Source: Polynucleobacter yangtzensis (GTDB lineage Bacteria; Pseudomonadota; Gammaproteobacteria; Burkholderiales; Burkholderiaceae). From it: a DNA stretch of 64,000 nucleotides. The stretch is taken from positions 195,770 through 259,769 of the forward strand of contig NZ_LOJI01000035.1 of assembly GCF_001595965.1 (NCBI RefSeq), read 5' to 3'. Shown piece after piece: positions 1 to 9,230 of this stretch. Both the position numbers and the translations under genes were made by a program. The notes below the pieces were generated by a model. That model made no database searches, was not told the DNA's origin, and was given only the letters and a program-made list of their open reading frames with translations. Within the stretch, counting starts at the first letter, position 1. Every line of letters begins with the position of its first letter.

Positions 1-1
1 G

Positions 2-88
2 ATGTACCAACTGACGGACTCAGGCCTTGCCGCTGAAATCACCGGCAAAGGCACCAAGTACTATAAAAATACTGACTTAAATAAATAG
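2..88 (+). CDS. C-terminal end of an unidentified protein (5' truncated by window)
   Basis: An open frame runs from base 2 to the TAG at 86-88 and encodes 28 residues ending in YYKNTDLNK. It begins with an ATG in this window, but the frame is open to the window edge, so it is more likely the tail of a longer gene converging on leuA. The fragment is too short to assign a family or function. Only 12 bases separate its stop from the leuA stop on the other strand. Confidence 0.45.
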   Translation: MYQLTDSGLAAEITGKGTKYYKNTDLNK

Positions 89-92
89 ACGT

Positions 93-113
93 GATGACGC
101 TTAAGGCGTCATC
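93..113. terminator. Hairpin between converging genes, overlapping the leuA stop
   Basis: GATGACGC and GCGTCATC form an 8-bp perfect stem with a 5-base loop that contains the leuA stop codon. There is only a weak T-rich stretch after it on the minus strand (ACGTCTATTTATTT) and none on the plus strand, so it may be a weak or Rho-assisted terminator for leuA. Its function is inferred. Confidence 0.4.
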
Positions 114-1648
114 TGCGCATTGAGCTTGGCCTGACTCGGGTCATGTAACTTGTTCAAGGCTGACAAGTAGGCCTTCGCAGAGGCTGCAATGATGTCCGGA
201 TCAGTACCCACACCATTCACAATACGGCCACCTTTTGCTAAACGCACGGTCACTTCGCCTTGCGATTGCGTTCCTGAAGTAATCGCATTAACCGAATAAA
301 GCAACTGTTCTGCTCCACTCTTAGCAATGCCTTCAATAGCATTCAAGCTAGCATCAACTGGACCGTTACCTTCTGCTTCTGAACTAATCTCTTTGTCACC
401 CATACGGAAAGTCACACGTGACTTAGGTCGCTCACCAGTTTCAGAATGCTGGCTTAAGGAGATAAATTTGTAATGCTCGCCCTCTTCTGCTGCAGCTGAA
501 TCAGACATGATGGCAATAATATCTTCATCAAAAATCTCAGACTTCTGATCTGCCAAAGCCTTAAAACGAGTAAATGCTTCATTCAAATCAGCCTCAGCCT
601 CAACCGCAATTCCCAATTCTTGCAAGCGTTGCTTGAAGGCATTGCGACCTGATAACTTGCCCAAAACGATCTTGTTTGCTGACCAACCCACATCTTCTGC
701 GCGCATGATTTCATAGGTGTCACGGTTTTTCAAAATACCGTCCTGATGAATCCCTGATGTGTGTGCAAAGGCATTAGCCCCAACCACTGCTTTGTTAGGT
801 TGAACTACAAAACCCGTAATTTGAGAAACCAACTTTGATGCTGGCACGATTTGGGTAGCATCAATACCGCAAACCATATCAAAGTAATCCTTGCGGGTAC
901 GCAATGACATCACAATTTCTTCTAATGCAGTATTGCCTGCGCGTTCGCCCAATCCGTTAATCGTGCACTCGATTTGACGAGCTCCGCCGATCTTTACGCC
1001 AGCCAAAGAGTTCGCAACAGCCATACCCAAGTCATTATGGCAATGCACTGACCACACTGCTTTATCTGAGTTTGGCACTCGTGTGCGCAAGGTCTTAATA
1101 AACTCACCATACAACTCAGGGGTTGCGTAACCAACCGTATCTGGAATATTAATGGTGGATGCACCTTCATTAATTACGGCCTCAACGACTCTGCATAAGA
1201 AGTCCATCTCTGAGCGATAACCATCTTCTGCTGAGAACTCAATATCAGCAGCCAAGTTACGCGCAAAACGAATGGAACGCTTAGCTTGCTCCAAAACCTC
1301 CTCTGGGGACATGCGCAACTTCACAGCCATGTGCAATGGGCTCGTTGCCAAGAATGCATGAATGCGCTTAGCATTAGCTGCTTGCAAGGCATCAGCAGCA
1401 CGGGTAATGTCCTTGTCATTGGCTCTAGCGAGTGAGCAAACAATCGAATCTTTGACGGCAGCTGCTACAGCAGAAATAGCCTGGAAGTCACCTTCAGAGC
1501 TAGCAGCAAAACCTGCCTCGATTACATCAACTTTGAGGCGCTCTAATTGACGGGCAATCCGCACTTTTTCGTCTTTAGTCATTGAAGCGCCTGGTGACTG
1601 CTCGCCATCACGTAAGGTGGTATCAAAAATGATTACTTTGTCGCTCAT
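101..1648 (-). CDS. leuA: 2-isopropylmalate synthase
   Basis: Catalyses the first committed step of leucine synthesis, condensing acetyl-CoA with 2-oxoisovalerate. At 515 aa it has the usual long bacterial LeuA length. The signature [12 protein letters not shown] lies at residues 9-20, the metal-binding HCHND at about 202-206, and a C-terminal regulatory (leucine-binding) domain follows the TIM barrel. The ATG start is preceded by GGAGAG at normal spacing. It is the last gene of the ilvB-ilvN-ilvC-psd-pssA-leuA run, separated from pssA by about 225 bases holding a leucine-rich leader ORF and a terminator hairpin, so it is probably controlled by attenuation in addition to read-through. Confidence 0.97.
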   Translation of the reverse strand: MSDKVIIFDTTLRDGEQSPGASMTKDEKVRIARQLERLKVDVIEAGFAASSEGDFQAISAVAAAVKDSIVCSLARANDKDITRAADALQAANAKRIHAFLATSPLHMAVKLRMSPEEVLEQAKRSIRFARNLAADIEFSAEDGYRSEMDFLCRVVEAVINEGASTINIPDTVGYATPELYGEFIKTLRTRVPNSDKAVWSVHCHNDLGMAVANSLAGVKIGGARQIECTINGLGERAGNTALEEIVMSLRTRKDYFDMVCGIDATQIVPASKLVSQITGFVVQPNKAVVGANAFAHTSGIHQDGILKNRDTYEIMRAEDVGWSANKIVLGKLSGRNAFKQRLQELGIAVEAEADLNEAFTRFKALADQKSEIFDEDIIAIMSDSAAAEEGEHYKFISLSQHSETGERPKSRVTFRMGDKEISSEAEGNGPVDASLNAIEGIAKSGAEQLLYSVNAITSGTQSQGEVTVRLAKGGRIVNGVGTDPDIIAASAKAYLSALNKLHDPSQAKLNAQMTP

Positions 1649-1700
1649 TACTACTCTCCGGTTTTAAATACTGCTGAACTCATTAATTCAATCTTATAAA

Positions 1701-1726
1701 ACAAAAACCCCAGCAATTTGCTGGGG
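1701..1726 (-). terminator. Attenuator-type terminator before leuA
   Basis: On the minus strand an 8-bp perfect stem (CCCCAGCA / TGCTGGGG, 3-base loop) at 1708-1726 is followed at once by TTTTTGT. It is 41 bases downstream of the stop of the leucine-rich leader ORF and 52 bases upstream of the leuA start. That placement, between pssA and the gene it precedes, fits a transcription attenuator rather than an operon-end terminator. The leader segment GCTTGGGG (1782-1789) could pair with the CCCC side of the stem and act as antiterminator. Confidence 0.75.
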
Positions 1727-1767
1727 CTGGTATGTGGTGGCTAATGAATTTCTTTTATCTCATTAAC

Positions 1768-1845
1768 TCAGGCCTTACCCGCCCCAAGCTTTAGGCTTAG
1801 TGCTAGCAGAAGAAGGCTAGATAAAAGTGGGAAATTCATAGTCAT
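1768..1845 (-). CDS. leuL: Leucine-rich leader peptide of leuA (putative attenuation leader)
   Basis: A 25-codon ORF begins MTMNFPLL and ends LKLGAGKA, with nine leucines, including a run of four. It stops 41 bases before the terminator hairpin. Starts at 1845 or 1839 are both possible; GGGG lies 12 bases upstream of the first, a weak and rather distant ribosome-binding site. Four of the Leu codons are CTT and three are CTA. In the classical leu/his/trp scheme, a ribosome stalled on the Leu codons for lack of charged tRNA-Leu would let an antiterminator form. The frame also stays open upstream into pssA, so the start is not certain. Peptide and role are inferred from composition and position. 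Confidence 0.6.
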   Translation of the reverse strand: MTMNFPLLSSLLLLALSLKLGAGKA

Positions 1846-1873
1846 AGAATTACTATACCCCAAAATTATGGAA

Positions 1874-2737
1874 TTAGCTAAAACGCTTTCCACTGAGTCG
1901 TTCCCAGGCCCAAATGACGTAGCCGGATATGGAATAGACCACAAACAAGCCAAATAGAGTCAACGGCGGATTCGATGAGATCAAAACAAAAGTGAGGATC
2001 ATCAAAACCATCACACCAAAAGGTACACGGTAGCGAACATCTAGGGCCTTGCCACTATAAAAACGGGCATTAGAAACCATAGTGAGGCCGGCATAAACAG
2101 CGATAAAGAAGGTTACCCAGGGAATCGCCGTATCTCGCACCGGAATCTTGTTGTCATCAGCCAACCAAATGAAGCCAGCCATTAAGGCACCAGCTGCTGG
2201 ACTTGGTAAGCCTTGGAAAAATTTCTTATCCACTACGCCTGTATTCACATTAAAGCGGGCTAAGCGCAAAGCTGCGCCAGCACAGTAAGTAAATGCAGCC
2301 AACCAACCCCATTTACCCAAATCTTTTAAGGCCCATTCGTAAGCGACTAATGCAGGTGCAACGCCAAAGGAGACCATATCGGCTAGTGAATCGTACTGCT
2401 CGCCAAACGCGCTCTGAGTGTTAGTCATGCGCGCTACACGACCATCCATTCCATCCAAGACTAGGGATGCAAAGATAGCAATAGCAGCCATTTCAAACTG
2501 ATGGTTCATCGCATTAACAATGGCGAAGAAACCGCAAAACAAAGCGGCGGTAGTAAATGCGTTTGGTAGAAGATAAATGCCCTTGCTGCGTAAGCGAGGC
2601 TTTTGAGGATGCAACTCCTCTACTTCGTAATCAATCTCATCGCCCAACTCCTCTGCCCACTGTTGATCAGAAGTAGCAGTATTTCTATTGGAGAGACGAC
2701 TCCGGTCTATGCGACCACGACGGCGAAATGTTGTCAA
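1874..2737 (-). CDS. pssA: CDP-diacylglycerol-serine O-phosphatidyltransferase
   Basis: Integral membrane enzyme that makes phosphatidylserine from CDP-diacylglycerol and serine. The CDP-alcohol phosphatidyltransferase motif DG-x2-AR-x8-G-x3-D-x3-D is readable around DGMDGRVARM and the following GEQYDSLAD. Multiple hydrophobic segments follow an about 50-residue charged N-terminal extension. The start is TTG (2735-2737), supported by AGGA seven bases upstream. It lies directly downstream of psd, the enzyme that uses its product, giving the phosphatidylethanolamine pathway in one operon. It matches the type II PssA family (287 aa). Confidence 0.93.
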   Translation of the reverse strand: MTTFRRRGRIDRSRLSNRNTATSDQQWAEELGDEIDYEVEELHPQKPRLRSKGIYLLPNAFTTAALFCGFFAIVNAMNHQFEMAAIAIFASLVLDGMDGRVARMTNTQSAFGEQYDSLADMVSFGVAPALVAYEWALKDLGKWGWLAAFTYCAGAALRLARFNVNTGVVDKKFFQGLPSPAAGALMAGFIWLADDNKIPVRDTAIPWVTFFIAVYAGLTMVSNARFYSGKALDVRYRVPFGVMVLMILTFVLISSNPPLTLFGLFVVYSISGYVIWAWERLSGKRFS

Positions 2738-2765
2738 AAAATATCCTAGTGAATAATATTTCGAA

Positions 2766-3413
2766 TCAATCTAAGCTTGGCAAACGGGCCAAAGCTGTAT
2801 TTGTTGCAAATACTTTATCACCAACACTCACCAATGGTTCGGCGCTTAGTGGTAAATACACATCTACGCGCGAACCAAAGCGAATAAATCCATAACGCTC
2901 GCCCGCCTTGAGGCGGTCACCAACATGGATATAGCAAAGAATGCGGCGGGCTATCAAACCAGCAACCTGAACCAAAGTCACGATTTGTCCATTGGCATCA
3001 ATCACAACGGCATTACGCTCATTCTCTGTTGATGCTTTATCTAAATCTGCGTTTACAAACTTACCAGGGAAATACTGGATCTCTTTCACCAAGCCATTGA
3101 CTGCGCTACGGTTAGAGTGAACATTAAATACATTCATGAATACACTAATTTTGAGCGCTTCACGACCAGCATAAGGATCATTGGTTTTCTCAACGACCAC
3201 AATACGACCATCAGCCGGAGATAAAACTAAATCACGACCCATCGCAGGAATGCGTTGCGGATCGCGGAAGAACTGCAGAACAAAGATAAAGATGATCCAA
3301 AGCGGCCAAGACCAAGCAATGCCACCGAGATAGTGGACAAGTAAGGTCACTGCCCCCACTAACGCTAAATACGGCCAACCTTCTTTCGCAATAATGGGGT
3401 GTGGATACATCAT
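2766..3413 (-). CDS. psd: Phosphatidylserine decarboxylase proenzyme (short form)
   Basis: Converts phosphatidylserine to phosphatidylethanolamine using a pyruvoyl group made by self-cleavage. At 215 aa it belongs to the short, archaeal-like PSD group common in Burkholderiales. The cleavage site is the Gly-Ser pair in [11 protein letters not shown] near the C terminus, giving a large beta and a small alpha chain. Two hydrophobic stretches near residues 15-45 would anchor it in the inner membrane. It sits between ilvC and pssA, 28 bases before the latter. Confidence 0.93.
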   Translation of the reverse strand: MMYPHPIIAKEGWPYLALVGAVTLLVHYLGGIAWSWPLWIIFIFVLQFFRDPQRIPAMGRDLVLSPADGRIVVVEKTNDPYAGREALKISVFMNVFNVHSNRSAVNGLVKEIQYFPGKFVNADLDKASTENERNAVVIDANGQIVTLVQVAGLIARRILCYIHVGDRLKAGERYGFIRFGSRVDVYLPLSAEPLVSVGDKVFATNTALARLPSLD

Positions 3414-3455
3414 CTTTGTTCTGAGCCTTTTTATTTACTTCAATTGGTTGGTTGC

Positions 3456-4514
<1,059 letters not shown>

Positions 4515-4523
4515 TTAAAAAAA

Positions 4524-5015
4524 TTAAACCTTGAGGATGCGCTCTCCGCGACCAATTCCAGAACCACCCGAGCGGACAGTTTCCAAAATCGATGCGCGAT
4601 CGATCGAATCAATAAAGGCATCCAGCTTGGCACCATCGCCAGTCAACTCGATGGTGTAACTCTTGTCAGTCACATCAATGATGCGACCGCGGAAGATATC
4701 GGTAGTGCGTTTGAGCTCTTCACGCTCTTTTCCTACAGCACGAACTTTGATCATCATGAGCTCGCGCTCAATATGAGGACCTTCACTCAAATCAAATACC
4801 TTAACGACTTCAACCAAACGGTTTAAGTGTTTAGTGATTTGCTCAATGACATCATCGGACCCAAAGGTAACAATTGTCATGCGAGATAAGGACGGATCTT
4901 CGGTCGGTGCAACACTTAATGTATCAATGTTGTAACCACGAGCAGAAAAAAGACCTACTACGCGCGATAAGGCACCAGGCTCGTTCTCAATCAGTACAGA
5001 AATAATATGACGCAT
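4524..5015 (-). CDS. ilvN: Acetolactate synthase small (regulatory) subunit
   Basis: Regulatory subunit that confers valine feedback control on the IlvB catalytic subunit. 163 aa, with an N-terminal ACT domain starting RHIISVLIENEPGALSRVVG and a second ALS-type C-terminal domain, as in IlvH/IlvN. The start overlaps the ilvB stop by one base (TAATG), so translation is probably coupled. Confidence 0.97.
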   Translation of the reverse strand: MRHIISVLIENEPGALSRVVGLFSARGYNIDTLSVAPTEDPSLSRMTIVTFGSDDVIEQITKHLNRLVEVVKVFDLSEGPHIERELMMIKVRAVGKEREELKRTTDIFRGRIIDVTDKSYTIELTGDGAKLDAFIDSIDRASILETVRSGGSGIGRGERILKV

Positions 5016-6802
5016 TAGAGATCCTCACTACCCAAAAGCATTTCAGTAATACCCTTACCCGCTTGAACCATAGGCCAAACGTTTTCTTCTGGGTCAGTCT
5101 GGAAGTCCATGAATACAGTGCGATCCTTTAAGCGAATCGCTTCTTTAAGTGCGCCCTCAACATCGGATTTCTTTTCAATACGCATACCAACGTGACCATA
5201 GGCTTCAGCCAACTTCACAAAGTCAGGCAAGGAGTCCATATATGAGCTCGAATAGCGCTTGTTATATGTGAGCTCTTGCCACTGGCGAACCATACCTAGG
5301 TAACGGTTATTCAAGGACACAATCTTCACAGGAGTGTCGTACTGCTTACAAGTCGATAACTCTTGAATGCACATCTGAATGGAGCCCTCACCAGTAATGG
5401 TGAACACATCTTTTTCAGGGAATGCTTTTTTGATGCCCATGGCGTATGGCAAGCCAACACCCATGGTGCCAAGACCACCAGAATTAATCCAACGACGTGG
5501 CTTATCAAACTTATAGAACTGAGCAGCCCACATTTGATGCTGACCTACGTCGGAGCAAATAAATGCATCACCACCCGTGAGTTCCCACAATTTCTGCACA
5601 ACGTACTGTGGCTTCACAATTTGAGAAGCTTCGTCGTACTTCAAGCAATCTTTTTTTCGCCACTCATTAATCTGATCCCACCAGGCAGCAACCTTATCGC
5701 CATTCTTACGTGGGCCAGCTGCCTTGATTTGAGCAGTCATCTCAACCAAAACTTCTTTGAGGTTGCCAACGATAGGAACATCTACCTTCACGCGCTTAGA
5801 GATCACAGAAGGATCGATATCAATGTGAATGATTTTTCTTGGGTGACTTGCAAAGTGTGCAGTGTTACCGATCACGCGATCATCAAAACGCGCGCCAATC
5901 GCAATCAACACATCACTGTGCTGCATAGCCATATTGGCTTCGTACGTTCCATGCATGCCGAGCATGCCCACAAATTGTGGACTTGTTCCAGGAAATCCAC
6001 CCAAGCCCATCAAGGTATTGGTAACTGGATAACCCAAAAAATCGGCGAACTCTTTTAACTCAGGAGCAGCGTCTGACAGAATCACGCCACCACCGGTGTA
6101 GATATATGGACGCTCAGCTTCTTGTAATAAAGCAACCGCTTTACGAATCTGGCCGCTATGACCCTTAACAACAGGGTTGTAAGAGCGCATCTCCAGTGTT
6201 TCTGGATAAACGAACGGGCCTTTTGCAGCTGACACATCTTTAGGAATATCGATCAATACAGGACCTGGACGACCAGTTTGCGCGATATGAAAGGCCTTCT
6301 TCAAAACTAGCGGAAGATCTTTAACGTCTTTCACAAGGAAGTTGTGCTTCACAACTGGGCGCGTAATACCAACAGTGTCAGCCTCTTGGAAAGCATCTTC
6401 ACCGATAGCATGAGTCGGAACGTTACCGCTGATGATCACCATAGGGATCGAATCAGTGTATGCGGTTGCAATACCAGTAACCGCGTTGGTAACACCAGGG
6501 CCTGAGGTAACTAGTGCTACCCCAACCTTACCGGTTGCACGAGCATAGCCATCAGCAGCATGAACAGCTGCCTGCTCATGACGAACAAGAATATGTTCAA
6601 ACTTGTCCTGCTTAAAAATTTCGTCATAAATAAAGAGAACGGAGCCGCCTGGGTAACCCCAAACGAATTCAACACCCTCTTTGTGCAATGCATGAACGAG
6701 CATCTCTGCGCCAATCATTTCTGGAGGCGCTGCATCATTGTTTGTATTTGTTGAGTCTTTGTTAGCTTTGCTAGCTAAAAATTCGGCGCTGCTTGTATTC
6801 AT
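5015..6802 (-). CDS. ilvB: Acetolactate synthase large (catalytic) subunit
   Basis: Thiamine-diphosphate enzyme that makes acetolactate or acetohydroxybutyrate from pyruvate. 595 aa, with an N-terminal PYR domain carrying the catalytic Glu (about residue 76, in VRHEQAAVHAADGYAR), a central FAD/DHS domain, and a C-terminal PP domain. The metal/ThDP motif reads GEGS...NN instead of GDGS...NN, which I believe is common in betaproteobacterial IlvB. An about 28-residue N-terminal extension rich in Asn and Thr precedes the core. It is the first gene of the ilv-psd-pssA-leuA operon. The 193 bases upstream are shared with the divergent sigma factor gene; I see no clear leader peptide there. Confidence 0.97.
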   Translation of the reverse strand: MNTSSAEFLASKANKDSTNTNNDAAPPEMIGAEMLVHALHKEGVEFVWGYPGGSVLFIYDEIFKQDKFEHILVRHEQAAVHAADGYARATGKVGVALVTSGPGVTNAVTGIATAYTDSIPMVIISGNVPTHAIGEDAFQEADTVGITRPVVKHNFLVKDVKDLPLVLKKAFHIAQTGRPGPVLIDIPKDVSAAKGPFVYPETLEMRSYNPVVKGHSGQIRKAVALLQEAERPYIYTGGGVILSDAAPELKEFADFLGYPVTNTLMGLGGFPGTSPQFVGMLGMHGTYEANMAMQHSDVLIAIGARFDDRVIGNTAHFASHPRKIIHIDIDPSVISKRVKVDVPIVGNLKEVLVEMTAQIKAAGPRKNGDKVAAWWDQINEWRKKDCLKYDEASQIVKPQYVVQKLWELTGGDAFICSDVGQHQMWAAQFYKFDKPRRWINSGGLGTMGVGLPYAMGIKKAFPEKDVFTITGEGSIQMCIQELSTCKQYDTPVKIVSLNNRYLGMVRQWQELTYNKRYSSSYMDSLPDFVKLAEAYGHVGMRIEKKSDVEGALKEAIRLKDRTVFMDFQTDPEENVWPMVQAGKGITEMLLGSEDL

Positions 6803-6995
6803 CTTCTTTCGTCCTTTGCAATTTTCGGCAAAAAATTGATTGGTCTGTTCTGTCTCTTGCTTATGGCCTGAGTTCGAACGGCGCTGCTACCGGAAAAAAC
6901 CACTTCTTGAATGAGATTCTAGGTAGTAAGCCCTATATTCTATAGCAATCCCCTAAAATGGCTGAATTCTTACCGATTCAGGTCTAATCCATTTC

Positions 6996-7565
6996 ATGGC
7001 ATCAGCCCAAGAACTATCTGACTTTCTCAGCAGTGTTGAGCAGCGCGCCTTTAAGCAGGCGGTATACGCCGTGCGTGACGACGACGCAGCATTAGATATT
7101 GTGCAGGATGCCATGATCAAACTGGCTGAAAAATATGGTGATAGGCCGGCAGCAGAGTTGCCCTTAGTTTTCACCAGAATTCTGCAAAATCGAATTCATG
7201 ACTGGTTTAGAAGGCAAAAAGTCAGAAATACCTGGGTCACCCTTTTTTCCAATATGGGCAAAAAGGCTGATGAAAGCGATGATTTTGACCCCTTAGAGTC
7301 CCTTTCTGCCCCTGATGACAGTGAAATTCACCAAGATGGGGCTCAAAAGCTTGAAAAAAGTCAGCTTTTACAGGCTTTGGAGTCAGAAATATCTAAATTA
7401 CCTGTACGTCAACGAGAAGCCTTCCTGATGCGTTATTGGGATGAGCTAAGCATTACTGAGACGGCACTAGCAATGAGTTGTAGCGAAGGTAGCGTCAAAA
7501 CCCACTGTTCTAGAGCCACCCAAACATTAGCTAAAGCATTGAAATTAAAAGGAATTACGCTGTGA
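6996..7565 (+). CDS. ECF-like RNA polymerase sigma factor
   Basis: A 189-aa sigma-70 family protein with two domains. Region 2 (about residues 15-70) includes AALDIVQDAMIKLAEKYG and IHDWFRRQKV; region 4 (about 125-180) holds LPVRQREAFLMRYWDELSI followed by a helix-turn-helix (ALAMSCSEGSVKTHCSRA). A variable acidic linker joins them. There is no region 1.1 or 3, as in ECF factors. The first ATG consistent with region 2 is used, with no strong ribosome-binding site. The gene overlaps the next (DUF3619) by GTGA. A membrane protein translationally coupled to an ECF sigma factor is often its anti-sigma factor, but DUF3619 has no demonstrated role that I know of. Confidence 0.88.
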   Translation: MASAQELSDFLSSVEQRAFKQAVYAVRDDDAALDIVQDAMIKLAEKYGDRPAAELPLVFTRILQNRIHDWFRRQKVRNTWVTLFSNMGKKADESDDFDPLESLSAPDDSEIHQDGAQKLEKSQLLQALESEISKLPVRQREAFLMRYWDELSITETALAMSCSEGSVKTHCSRATQTLAKALKLKGITL

Positions 7566-8020
7566 AACACTTAGATGACCAACTAACCCAGACCCAAGCA
7601 GACCAATTTGGTCAGGCTAGCGCTGCCCTGCTCCATCAAGGTGCTCACACCATTCCTCAGAACATTAAAGATCGCCTATACGCAGCTCGTATGAAGGCGC
7701 TATCCGTCAAAAAACCTGAAAAAGTACGCATTCAAAAGCAAGTTTTAGCTGGATCTGGCCGTAACTGGACACCTGGATCAAGCAGCGCTTGGGATACCTT
7801 GGGCTGGATTGCTCCACTGGTAGTTTTGGTATTTGGTTTGATTGGTATCGCTCAATGGCAAGATGATTCTCGCATCAATGACATTGCTGAAGTAGATGCG
7901 GCGCTATTGTCTGATGACGTACCACCAGATGCTTATGCTGATAGCGGATTTATGGCCTTTCTTAAAAATGGCCCTCTATCTGAGTCAGATAGCCCATCAG
8001 ACACGATTCAAAGCAAATAA
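7562..8020 (+). CDS. DUF3619 family membrane protein (possible anti-sigma factor)
   Basis: A 152-aa protein with an about 80-residue cytoplasmic N-terminal part, one transmembrane helix (about residues 79-98, WDTLGWIAPLVVLVFGLIGI) and an acidic C-terminal tail outside. It starts with GTG inside the sigma-factor stop (GTGA). The N terminus (LDDQLTQTQADQFGQASAALL) resembles what I recall of the DUF3619 family, found next to sigma factors in Burkholderiales. Topology and coupling suggest a membrane tether or anti-sigma factor for the upstream gene; this is inference, and no zinc-binding HxxxCxxC motif is visible. Confidence 0.7.
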   Translation: MKHLDDQLTQTQADQFGQASAALLHQGAHTIPQNIKDRLYAARMKALSVKKPEKVRIQKQVLAGSGRNWTPGSSSAWDTLGWIAPLVVLVFGLIGIAQWQDDSRINDIAEVDAALLSDDVPPDAYADSGFMAFLKNGPLSESDSPSDTIQSK

Positions 8021-8034
8021 TTCCGACTCATTCG

Positions 8035-8676
8035 ATGTCATTAAAAACTAGAACGCAAAAGACTTGTGGACTAGCGATTTGCGCTTTAGTGTGCGCACTG
8101 ATCGTTAGTCCGGCAATTGCACAGCTACCACCAAGCACATCAAACGGTAAGGTAGCAAACATTCCCGAGAAAAAACCTGATGGGACATGGGAAGGCTTAA
8201 AGCCAGCTCAACAAAAAATACTTGCACCACTTGAAAGCGATTGGGATTACATGTTGCCCGATAGCCGCAAGAAATGGATTCAAGTCGCCAATATTTATCC
8301 AAAGATGAGCGTTCAAGATCAAGAGCGCCTTCAATCTCGTATGACCAGCTGGTCGAACCTCTCTCAAAAAGAGCGTCGCCTAGCACGTGAAAACTATCTC
8401 GCTAGCCTCAAATTCCCTGCGGAGAAAAAAGCTGAGGCCTGGACTGCTTACCAAAAGCTAAGTGATGAGCAAAAAAAGAAGCTAGCGGAATCTGAAGCAA
8501 AGAAAAAGCCAACTGCTGCTAATGCACCAACATTGCAACAGCACCCAATATCTCCAAAAGCAGCTCTACCGCCCGCTGTTATAGCTCCAAGCGCACCAGC
8601 GCCTTCAGAGGGCTCAGGATCTGCCGCAGAGAGCAGCTCACCCGCTAGCTCATCAAGCAATTCACCAAATAATTAA
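8035..8676 (+). CDS. DUF3106 domain exported protein
   Basis: 213 aa with a signal peptide (hydrophobic stretch LAICALVCALIVSPAIAQ, probable cleavage after AIA or IAQ). The central part (about residues 50-145) contains the DUF3106 pattern: WEGLKPAQQKILAPL, then RKKWIQVANIYPKM, ERLQSRMTSWSNLS, and repeated Lys/Glu-rich helices. The C-terminal 60 residues are low-complexity Ala/Pro/Ser and end SSSPASSSSNSPNN. It is probably periplasmic. It lies between DUF3619 and RDD genes with short spacing (14 and 7 bases), so one transcript is likely. Biochemical role unknown. Confidence 0.75.
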   Translation: MSLKTRTQKTCGLAICALVCALIVSPAIAQLPPSTSNGKVANIPEKKPDGTWEGLKPAQQKILAPLESDWDYMLPDSRKKWIQVANIYPKMSVQDQERLQSRMTSWSNLSQKERRLARENYLASLKFPAEKKAEAWTAYQKLSDEQKKKLAESEAKKKPTAANAPTLQQHPISPKAALPPAVIAPSAPAPSEGSGSAAESSSPASSSSNSPNN

Positions 8677-8683
8677 GCAGTCT

Positions 8684-9220
8684 ATGACGCCTGCTGAACT
8701 AAACGCATTACCCTCCCCTCAATTTTGGCGTCGCGTTTCATGCTGCCTCTATGAGCAACTTGTATTGCTGGGGGTAATAGCATTTACGTTTTTGGTTCCA
8801 AATCTTGGCTTAGGAATTCTCTTCGGTATTTCATTGCCGAGTTGGCTTACCTTTTTGTATCTATACGCCGTCTTAGGAATTTATTTTGTTTGGTATTGGA
8901 CCAAGTCTGGCCAGACGCTTGCCATGCAAACATGGCGTGTTCGCATCATCGGCACAGGTGGGCATACCCTCACTAAACGACAAGCCTTTTGGCGCTATGT
9001 CTATGGCTCTCTATGGCTAATTCCATGCGTTTTATTGCAATGGGCTTTTCATTTAGAGAAATGGCAAATCATTGAGATGCTTTTTGCGGTAGCGTTATTT
9101 ATTTGGCCATTGACTACTTACTTAGACCGCCGTAACAATCTATATCGCCAAAGTCTGCCCGATCGCTTTGCAGGAACCCGCTTAGTCGAGCTGCCTAAAA
9201 ATCTCGTGACACTGAAGTGA
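8684..9220 (+). CDS. RDD family inner-membrane protein
   Basis: 178 aa with four to five predicted transmembrane helices. The RDD family hallmark region is present: RRVSCCLYEQLVLLGV early, a middle segment GQTLAMQTWRVRIIGTGG between helices, and RRNNLYRQSLPDRFAGTRLV near the end. RDD proteins have been linked to transport or to modification of membrane composition, without a general function. It is the last gene of the sigma-factor cluster and converges on the FtsX-type permease gene with a 10-base gap. Confidence 0.82.
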   Translation: MTPAELNALPSPQFWRRVSCCLYEQLVLLGVIAFTFLVPNLGLGILFGISLPSWLTFLYLYAVLGIYFVWYWTKSGQTLAMQTWRVRIIGTGGHTLTKRQAFWRYVYGSLWLIPCVLLQWAFHLEKWQIIEMLFAVALFIWPLTTYLDRRNNLYRQSLPDRFAGTRLVELPKNLVTLK

Positions 9221-9230
9221 TGACTACGTC

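Noticed and set aside
5363..6058. Long open frame antisense to ilvB
   Set aside because: It lies wholly within ilvB, has no ribosome-binding site and no recognisable domain, and ilvB itself is unmistakable. Similar antisense frames in leuA, ilvC, the FtsX-type permease, acs and nadB were rejected for the same reason.
6803..6995. Possible ilvB leader peptide or attenuator
   Set aside because: I looked for an ORF rich in Val, Leu or Ile codons and a terminator hairpin before ilvB on the minus strand and found neither. Only scattered TAGAAT hexamers without good -35 partners are present.
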